Below are positions 56,890 through 64,000 of a stretch of DNA of 64,000 nt, one piece after another; the first letter of the stretch is position 1, and the number at the start of each line of letters is the position of its first letter. The notes under the pieces were generated by a model. That model searched no databases, was not told the DNA's origin, and worked only from the letters and a program-made list of their open reading frames with translations. The position numbers and the translations under genes are program-made. This DNA comes from Suillus spraguei (lineage: Eukaryota; Basidiomycota; Agaricomycetes; Boletales; Suillaceae), in the NCBI GenBank assembly GCA_016800925.1, contig JABCPU010000144.1, forward strand, positions 90,986 through 154,985, given 5' to 3'.

Positions 56890-58359
56890 TCAATCACTTT
56901 GGTTCGCATAATAGACGGGATCGTCACTCCATTCGTAGTCTTCATCAGCGAAGGATCCGCTCATCATGTACTCAGCTTCTTTTAAACCAGCGCGTCGTTT
57001 AGAGTCCCTTCTTTTCTCTGCTCGAATGCATTCATCATCAAGCTGCTTTTCCCAAGCACGAAGTGCGTCATAGAATCCCTCATCTTTCCAAGTTAACTCG
57101 AATGGGGGAGGCCCAACTCGGTGAGGGCAGTAGAGGGACAAATGCGTCGGCGACCAATACCTGCAGACTCTACACTGGTACTCCGCACAATTCTTTTGAC
57201 GATGCCCTAGCAAGCCACAGATTCGGCACTTCATATTCTCATCGGGGTTGGAATGAACCGCGCGCAAAGGAGATGGAGAGATAACGGGTGTGGGGCTAGT
57301 GGATCTGGCGCGCTTCTTCCCCTTATTCTTCCTCATACGTTTTAAGGCAAGAGTATTTGCTCGCTTAAGCTGCGCTTGTTGGGCGGTGGATAATGTGTAT
57401 GCTGATGCGGGGAGGTCCGGGGTAACTGCTCGTTCGGCAGCCACAAGAAGTTCAGTGGAAGAAGAAGGGGATGTAGTGCCGAAGTCTCATACTAAGACTG
57501 GTGAAACGGGATCCATAGGACCGAATGACGATGGAATAGACATAGGGGGATGGATATGGAGGTCGCGAAGTCGAGGGCCGAGCGTTACTAGCTCGGCGGT
57601 GGGGATACCTAATAGTTTAGCAGCCTCACACTGCTCCTCTGTGCAGGGTTCGTACAACCAATCGGGGCAATCAAGAGTGGTCGTGATGGGGAGTGGTGTA
57701 TTTGATTGTTCAATGGGGGATGGCATTCGAGGAGATGCGAGGTCGGACTGCGTTTGTTGTAAATCAGTGATGACTTCTTCTACTAGATTTCTGGCCGCTC
57801 TGGTCTCAGTGACTGATTGCTGGATGGTATCGACAACTGTGTTGGTGAGTTTCCCAATTTCTTGCACAGCAGTGTATAGGCCAGTAAAGGCATCAAGACT
57901 AGAATAGATGCGTGAAGAACCGGGTGCTGGGATAGGAAGTGGCGTATCTCTTTGCGGAGAGGGAGGTCGAGCAACGCCTGCTCGACGTTCGGCAATGATG
58001 TGAATAGCTTCTTCAACATCATTCTTAAAGGAATCGGGAAGCAACAGCATAGCATAAGCACGAATGCGTTTTTGGAGATGAATGAAACGGTGACGGAGTG
58101 TGATTTCTGTAGTTTCTTTAGCGGTAGCTTCGATGAGAGCTGCGGTGCGGATGATGTTAACGATGAGTCGAGCGGGGAAGGCGCCTCTTTCGGTGAGAAT
58201 TCTGTCGATTTCAAGGGCATGTCCCTCACAGAGAATGGCGGCTTCGATGTAGGATTGGTTATCGATTTCTGCGGTAAGGGTTCCGTATTGTTCTGCTTCT
58301 GAGTCGAAGTCATTGGTGGCAACGGTGACGGGGGCAATGTAGGCAGTGGGGAAAGACAT
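56890..58359 (-). pseudogene. Third ORF of the Ty3 element: tandem zinc-knuckle protein (one stop)
   Basis: A 489-codon frame lies between pol and the 3' LTR, with an in-frame TGA at 57489-57487 (codon 291; AAA in copy 1). Residues about 60-130 are helical and charged. Residues about 155-215 look like a coiled coil (VVDTIQQSVTETRAARNLVEE). A conserved DCPDWLYEPCTEEQCEAAKL block is near 235-255. After the stop come a basic NLS-like run (KNKGKKRAR) and two zinc knuckles, CRICGLLGHRQKNC (CX2CX4HX4C, about 378-391) and CRVCRYWSPTHLSLYC (CX2CX6HX4C, about 397-412). The C-terminus is acidic. The ATG at 58359 lies about 90 bases after the pol stop. It is not Env-like, with no signal peptide or membrane segment. 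The knuckles suggest RNA or DNA binding. The family is unknown to me. Confidence 0.85.
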
Positions 58360-58451
58360 TTCAATGTTTGTTGGTAGCTGATCAGGTGCTGATGCGGTTG
58401 ATTAACTAAGGAACATCAGAGTGCATGTTGCTTCTTATAAGCATTCAAGAT

Positions 58452-61400
58452 TCAGGCGGAGTTCTTCAAGTTCTTTTCTGGGAGCCATTCGTTATCTCCC
58501 GATGAATATCCTTTCCAGGAGACAAGATAACGTCGGCGATTACCGGTTCCTTTGTGAGAAAGAATCGCTTCAATTTCATATTCTTCTTCTTCTTCGATGA
58601 TGTCAGGAGGTGGTTCGGGGAAGTTCGGTCTGTGTACGTCTGTTTCGCTATAGGATGATAAGACAGAAGCATGGAACGTGGGATGGATTTTCCATTGTGG
58701 AGGAAGCTGGAGCGTGAACGTGATGGGAGATAAGACATCAGTGATCGGGAAAGGTCCATATCGTTTTGGGGCGAGTTTCCTTGATGGGAGTTTGAGTCTA
58801 AGATTAGCGGCAGATAGCCAAACCTTATCTCCGATCTTCCATGGGGTGTACTTATCTCCTCGGGATCGTTCAGCCATCATTTGCATTGCAATGTTGTGAC
58901 AGGCGATTGCTTCTTCTCTTATCTTCTGCAGAGATCGTACTCGGTCTTCTGCTGCGGGAACTGATGAATCAGGGATAAGGTGGGGAATAGCGCGTGGTTC
59001 GTATCCCATCATCAGATAGAAGGGTGATGCATTCCTTGCATCGTGTTTTCGGTGGTTATGAACGAATTCAGCAACTGGTATATGTTCTACCCAATCCTCA
59101 GGGTTATTGCGGCAATAAATGCGGAGGTATGTTTCAAGCTCTTGATTAAGCCTTTCCGTTTGACCATCAGTCTGTGGGTGATAAGCCGTGGATGGAGCGA
59201 TGACGTAGTCGAGAAGTCGGGCAAGTTCCTTTGAGAAGCGAGATAGGAATTGCGGTCCTCGATCCGAGATGACTTTGTCATGGAGTCCAAATCGTCGGTA
59301 GACATGTTTTAAAAATAGCTTAGCCACACCTTCTGAAGTGATGGTTTTCAAACAAGGGATAATAATTACCCCCTTCGTAAGGCCATGGTCTACCACGACC
59401 ATGATACTGTCAAAGCCCCCAGAGACAGGGAGGTCAGTGATCAGATCAACGGAGACCTGGGAGAACGGGCGAACAGCCGACGAGGGAATAGGCGTGAGCG
59501 GGGGTCGAACAGGATGAGTATCCGCCTTCATTTGCTGACAAAGGGCGCAACCGTCAACGTATTTCCGAATATAAGAGCCCATTGCGGCCACCAGGCTTCC
59601 CGTTTGACGAGCTCTTCAGTTTTGAATCTACCGGGATGACCCGCAGTAGGATGGTCATGATACCGTTTCAGGATATCGGAGCGATACGCCGGTGGAATAT
59701 AAGCGCGATTCTTGAAATAGAGGACGTTCTCCTCAATCTTCCAGTCAGAAAGTGCCGATTTCATAGGAGGAAGGCACACGCCATCAAGGGCGTCAGATGC
59801 CGTTTTGAAAACAGGGTCGTCGAGAGGGTCAGAGGATGACAGCACATCCTTCAAGTCGGTGTCAATAAGACGAACAAATAAAGCGTCAGGGAGGAGGGTC
59901 TGGTCCTCGTTATCGTCTTTGCCAGAATCATAATCAGGCCGGCGGGATAGTGCGTCAGGTACTGCTAATTTAGTACCTGCAACGTGATGCAGTTCGATGT
60001 CATAGATAGACAAAATCAATTGCCAACGTGCTTGGCGATGAGTAAGCTTCTGTGCACTTCTCAAGTACAGAAGGTTCTTATGGTCGGTGAATACCAGGAC
60101 GGGGTGTGGGTTTCCTTCGAGATAATGACGCCATTCGTTCAATGCCCGGATCACGGCAAGGAGTTCCCGATCAAAGATCTGGTAATTGCGTTCGGCGGGG
60201 TTCAAAGACTGTGAGAGGTAGGCACATGGGTGATAAACACCATTCTCATCAGTTTGTAAGAGAACTCCGCCAGTTGCCACAAGTGAAGCGTCGGTAGCAA
60301 TGGCAAATTGTCGGGAGGGATCAGGGTTACGAAGTACCGGTTGAGAAGTGAAGCGTCGTTTCAATTCTTCGAAAGTGTCCATACATTCGGTTGACCATTC
60401 AAAGGTCTTATCTTTCTTTGTCAAATCGATAAGGGGTCTGGCGATGTCAGAGTAGTGAGAAATGAACGTGCGGTAGAAGTTACAAAAACCAAGGAATGAC
60501 CGAACATCTTTTACAGATTTCGGGGTTGGCCATTCGGAGATCCCCTTGGTTTTGGCGATGTCCATAGCAACTTGTCCGGGGCGAATTATCATTCCGAGGT
60601 ATTCCACTTCTTCTGCATCGAAGGTGCATTTCTCCGGTTTCAAGAACAGATGTTCTTTTCGTATTTTCATCAAAACTCGTCTGGTCCGGTCACGGTGTTC
60701 TGCCATTGTTGTAGAGAAAATCAGGATATCGTCCATATAGATAACCATCCATCCTTCATTGATTTCTTGTTGAAAGGTGCGATTCATGTATGCTTGAAAA
60801 GTTGCTGGGGAATTGCAGAGGCCAAAGAACATGACGTTCGGTTCAAAGAGGCCAAATTCCATGGTAAAAGCAGCTTTCCACCTGTCATCAGGATGGATGC
60901 GAATGTTGTTATATCCGGACCGAATATCCATTTTCGTAAAGAACTGCGCGTTATGAAGGCGTGCGACAAGTGAAATAGGGAGTGGGAGTGGATATGCGTT
61001 CTTGACTGTCCAATCATTGATGTAGCGATAATCTTGACAGGGACGCAGTTCTCCACTTTTCTTTCCCACAAAGAAGAAGCCACTGGCTTGTGGTGACTTC
61101 GATTCTGAATAAAACCTTTCGCAGTGTTTTCATCGATAAATGTTTTGACAGCAGCACGTTCTTTTTCCGATAGCGGGTAAACCTTAGACGTGCGAGGGAT
61201 AAAACCGGGTTTGGTGTCGATCCGATGGTCAATACCAGGGCGTTCAGGAGGTAGTTTGTTCAACCCATCTTTAGCAAAGACGTCTGCGAAGTCGTGCAAA
61301 TAATCCGGAACCAATTCTTCGAAGGGTTTCTTTTTCTTTTCCTTCTCATCCGTGGCGAATTCCTGAGCTTTGTTACTATATTTCGGAGGAGGGAGGGGAA

Positions 61401-62517
61401 TTGTAGAGTAATCGGAGGATTGTTCGAATTGAGAAGTTCCATCGCGTGTCAAGGGTGTATCCATGGATACTTCTTCTATGATCCTCATGCTTACTCCATC
61501 GGTATCGTATTCCACTAGAAATTCTCCGTCTCCTAATTCGTAAGAGGAAATCTCACGTACTTCCAGCGCATGCCAGACGTCGTTCATGGTGTCGAATTGA
61601 TCATCATCCTCAGTTGGGATCAATGAGGGCACGGGTTCTTCTTTATCAGGGATTTCTTCTATTGAAGCTGAAAGAGTTTTCGGGGGAACAAAGAACTTGG
61701 ATAATTTCGGTATGTTGGTGCTTCGCCCTGGGAGTTCTTCTTCCGTTTTTCTTTTTCCGTATTTCTGTTCTTCTATTGGTCGCTGCTCAATAGGTTCTTG
61801 TCCGACCCGATGCTCGGGTTCATCTTTGTTCTTGCGCTTTTCTACGCGGGGAATTGGTGACACTGCTCGCGGTAGTTGTACACGTGGAGTGGGTTCTGTA
61901 GTACGTGGCATTCGTACTTCTGGTTCTGGGTCTTCAGGGGTCTCAATAGGAGATTCGATGAAGGCTTTTGGGAGACGGGAATGTCGCCACCTGTTATGAT
62001 TGAAGAGTTGAGGCAACCCGTTCTTCTTTCGATCTTCATCTAGATCGATCTCGATTTCATCTGATTTTTCTGTCCGTGAAAGGACAAGCGTTTCAGCAGC
62101 CCAATCTATAATTGGGTTCATTGCTCGTAACCATGGGATTCCAAGGAGGATTTGATCTCTCCTTCCTAGTTTGGTGATATTGAATTTTCCATACATGGTT
62201 CGATCATCAATCTTGACCACTAGGAGGCAGTAATGCGTAATTGGTCCTCCTTTTATGAGGGTTCCATCTGCCGTTGTAACTCGAAATGGTTCTTTGAGTT
62301 TTCGTCGCGTGATTTGATGGAGTTTCACAAACTCTTCAGAGATGAATGTTCCTGCTGCTCCTGAATCGATAACAGCAGTGGTGTCGACGGATTTCAAGCG
62401 AGTACGCGAGTGGAGGGTGATGGGGACACGAAGTTCTTTTCTTTCACCTACAGCGCGTACAAGTCTTAGTAATACATTGGGAGAAACATACGTCGAATCT
62501 TTGTTTCTCCAAGTCAA
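58452..62517 (-). pseudogene. pol: Ty3 Pol: protease, RT, RNase H, integrase, chromodomain (two frameshifts)
   Basis: Domain order on the minus strand begins with the aspartic protease (VIDSGAAGTF, about 62350-62380). RT comes next, with IYMDDILIF near 60730-60755. RNase H (ATDASLVATGG, about 60270-60310) follows. Integrase has the HHCC zinc site (HPGRFK... and CALCQQMK) and D,D,E residues in DLITDLP, DRGPQF and NQELETY. The chromodomain (YLVSWKGYSSGDNEW) is at about 58490-58530. A one-base deletion near 61110 (KGFI...) and another frame change near 59590 break the reading. The stop at 58452 is TGA where copy 1 has CGA, trimming about 12 residues. The first pol frame overlaps the end of gag in the -1 frame. 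Confidence 0.93.
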
Positions 62518-62520
62518 AAA
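62514..62520 (-). promoter_or_regulatory. Probable -1 gag-pol frameshift site
   Basis: Gag ends GAT TTT TGA. The pol frame reads TTT TTG ACT across the same bases. A tRNA on TTT could slip back one base on the T5 run and bypass the stop. It is not a canonical X XXY YYZ heptamer. Confidence 0.45.
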
Positions 62521-63353
62521 TCCTCAACAATCCGTCTCACGGTTTCTTCATCTTCTTCTTCTCCTTTGACTTCGGTTTGTCGGAGTGGAGTCTTCTTCTT
62601 TCTGTCAGGACAGTTATGGATGCGATGTCCTGTCTTTCTACATCCGAAGCATTGTCCTTTCTTCATGCATTCGGATCTCTCCATGTCAGAGATTCGATCT
62701 ACGACCATTGCGTTGGAATCACGGTTCGGGATATACCGTGCATTCCCGTAGTTCTTTTTCTTCTGTTGTGGAACATGACGCGTCCTCATGGCGTTGAGCC
62801 GATGATGGGCATTGTCAATAGCGACGCATTGCAGCACCACATCTCTAAATATCTCGGAGACATCTCCGGTATTGAAAAGCTTTGTAAGGATACCCCAATT
62901 AAGGCCGTCTTGGAAGAACTGGATCTTCGTTGCGTTATCGGTGATCTGAGCCTTGGCTGCAAGTGCCTCGAAGTCAGCGACGTAGGTATGGAGATCTCCA
63001 GTTCCTTGTTTAAGGTCTCTGAGGCGTGTAAGTGCGGTCATCTTGGTATCCACTGGTTCGAATGCTTCTTTGAAGCTCTTCATAAAATCCACCATCGTCC
63101 CATAACCAACTTTTTGTCCTGAAGTGTCGGAGGATTGGGCGTGTTCAAGGAATTGTTCTTTCCATGACTTGGCATTCTTTTCGGTCATGAAGGATGTTAT
63201 GTAGATGATCTTCTGCTTGTCGGTGGTGTAAAGCTTTTCATTGATGTCAAAGTGCAAATTGCACGACTGGATAAACTCGCAAGAGTTATCACGGTCTCCA
63301 TCAAAACCAATTGGTTGACCGATCTTGTATTCGAATTCTTTGGTCGATGTCAT
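62514..63353 (-). CDS. gag: Ty3 Gag (capsid and nucleocapsid)
   Basis: A 279-residue Gag forms the virus-like particle. The N-terminal and central part is a fungal Ty3 Gag core (for example FDGDRDN, KIQFFQDGLNWG). The zinc knuckle CFGCRKTGHRIHNC is near residues 233-246. The C-terminus is acidic (EEEDEETVRRIVEDF). The ORF is intact from the ATG at 63353 to the TGA at 62516-62514. The stop is directly preceded by TTT within a run of five T (62520-62516), at the point where pol continues in the -1 frame. Confidence 0.9.
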   Translation of the reverse strand: MTSTKEFEYKIGQPIGFDGDRDNSCEFIQSCNLHFDINEKLYTTDKQKIIYITSFMTEKNAKSWKEQFLEHAQSSDTSGQKVGYGTMVDFMKSFKEAFEPVDTKMTALTRLRDLKQGTGDLHTYVADFEALAAKAQITDNATKIQFFQDGLNWGILTKLFNTGDVSEIFRDVVLQCVAIDNAHHRLNAMRTRHVPQQKKKNYGNARYIPNRDSNAMVVDRISDMERSECMKKGQCFGCRKTGHRIHNCPDRKKKTPLRQTEVKGEEEDEETVRRIVEDF

Positions 63354-63533
63354 GGTTGATGATTCTTCTGGTGAGTTATACTTTCTCGGTGCCTACACGC
63401 GCTGTCTTGCTGTCCGTCAGGGCTTTCTTCTGTCAGAGGACTTCTCTTGACAATCTGCTCAGCGTACGCGTACGCTAGTCTGCTGGTCTCAGGGTTCAGG
63501 GTCGAGGACTGGATAGTCGACGATCAAAAATGG

Positions 63534-63544
63534 ACTTTAATCTT
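63534..63544 (-). promoter_or_regulatory. Primer-binding site (self-priming type)
   Basis: Element-strand AAGATTAAAGT lies one base inside the 5' LTR. It is complementary to ACTTTAATCTT in the LTR (63807-63817 on the reverse strand). Confidence 0.55.
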
Positions 63545-63545
63545 T

Positions 63546-64000
63546 TGTTACGAACTGGGGTGGCGTCACCAGCGACAGTGAGAAGACACAGGCGGTCTGC
63601 TGGGAGTTCTTACAATGTCCAGAAAAGGACAAGGTGAAAGTACAAGGAACGCGTTCCGAGTACGATCAAGGGTTCAGCCTCAAGGACAAGTCCAAGAAGT
63701 ATCCGCGAGAATAGAGACTAAGGCTAAGGAGTGCTTAGACTTAGAGACGATTCAAGACGACTTAGGTTGGAGACCTAAGCGAAGGAGATTCCAGGTAAAA
63801 CCCAGTAAGATTAAAGTAGCGAATCTACTACAAGTACACTGTGCTTAAATAGGCCAATATGTGCGCACAGACCAAAAGATGTGAGAAATGTAAGTGCGTA
63901 TCCAAAGAAGGAAGGCAACTATAGTACAGATGGTTTGAGCATAGAGTTAAACATGTTACGTAATGTACAAGGTAAACAAGAAAATGAATAGGGGCAATGT
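63546..64000 (-). repeat. 5' LTR of Ty3 copy 2 (cut by window end)
   Basis: Same sequence as 56389-56856 with few differences (for example C/T at a CpG near 63705). The final bases, beyond GGGGC, diverge slightly. Confidence 0.92.

Larger units (their letters stand above)
56389..64000 (-). mobile_element. Nearly complete Ty3/gypsy chromovirus (copy 2)
   Basis: Minus-strand element: 5' LTR (63546 to the window end, cut), primer-binding site, gag (63353-62514), pol (62517-58452), third ORF (58359-56890), polypurine tract, 3' LTR (56389-56856). The LTRs differ at only a few positions, so insertion is recent. Pol has two frameshifts and ORF3 has one stop, so this copy is probably not autonomous. 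It inserted into the Ty1/copia remnant. The family matches the copy at 1-5342. Confidence 0.95.

Noticed and set aside
58359..58452. Third ORF as an envelope gene
   Set aside because: No signal peptide, membrane segment or cleavage site; zinc knuckles point to nucleic-acid binding instead.

Overview
The window looks like a chromosome segment from a mushroom-type basidiomycete (Agaricomycetes). Genes carry several short introns (about 50-60 bp, GT...AG). The gene set is typical of that group: two tyrosine-kinase-like kinases with an HGDL catalytic loop, a NACHT-WD40 NLR, a TPR/CHAT relic and a Zn2Cys6 regulator. The transposons are also fungal: chromodomain Ty3/gypsy, DIRS-type and Ty1/copia. 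No rRNA, tRNA or CRISPR was recognised.

Layout. 1-5342: 3' part of a decayed plus-strand Ty3/gypsy chromovirus, ending in its 3' LTR. 5343-7866: 5' part of a related minus-strand Ty3 element, apparently split by the first. 7867-about 11725: DIRS-like (tyrosine recombinase) retroelement, interrupted at 8366-10298 by a 1.93-kb insertion built as A-B-A'-B', where primes mean reverse complement. 12.1-14.9 kb: two tandem TKL kinases. 15.8-17.2 kb: Rag GTPase Gtr2/RagC. 18.16-18.98 kb: beta-carbonic anhydrase. 19.4-22.4 kb: repeats, including a degenerate tandem array and a relic of a sugar-transferase gene. 22.6-26.2 kb: NACHT-WD40 NLR. 26.4-28.0 kb: O-fucosyltransferase-like protein. 28.4-28.8 kb: LSm6. 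29.7-31.3 kb: TPR/CHAT pseudogene. 31.8-34.7 kb: broken second carbonic anhydrase between two direct repeats. 35.9-36.8 kb: NAD(P)-binding reductase-like gene. 40.6-42.1 kb: prephenate dehydrogenase. 42.6-45.0 kb: Ser/Pro-rich protein. 45.3-46.8 kb: conserved anchored lysine-rich protein. 47.2-48.6 kb: Zn2Cys6 factor. 48.6-53.8 kb: almost empty. 53.8-55.2 kb: 3-ketoacyl-CoA thiolase. 55.4-56.4 kb: Ty1/copia relic with a 287-bp TA-flanked MITE. 56.4-64.0 kb: nearly complete minus-strand Ty3 chromovirus, its 5' LTR cut by the window end.

The host genes are mostly unrelated housekeeping functions (amino-acid synthesis, fatty-acid breakdown, TORC1 signalling, RNA processing) and form no obvious cluster. 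The most interesting content is in the mobile DNA. The Ty3 family has an extra third ORF downstream of pol encoding two tandem zinc knuckles, an apparent Tf1-like self-priming signal, and a probable -1 gag-pol slip. The A-B-A'-B' insertion has an unusual interlocked inverted-repeat topology. The 18-34 kb interval also holds an inverted segmental duplication that left one intact and one broken carbonic anhydrase. Frameshifts and CGA-to-TGA changes show that most elements are decaying.
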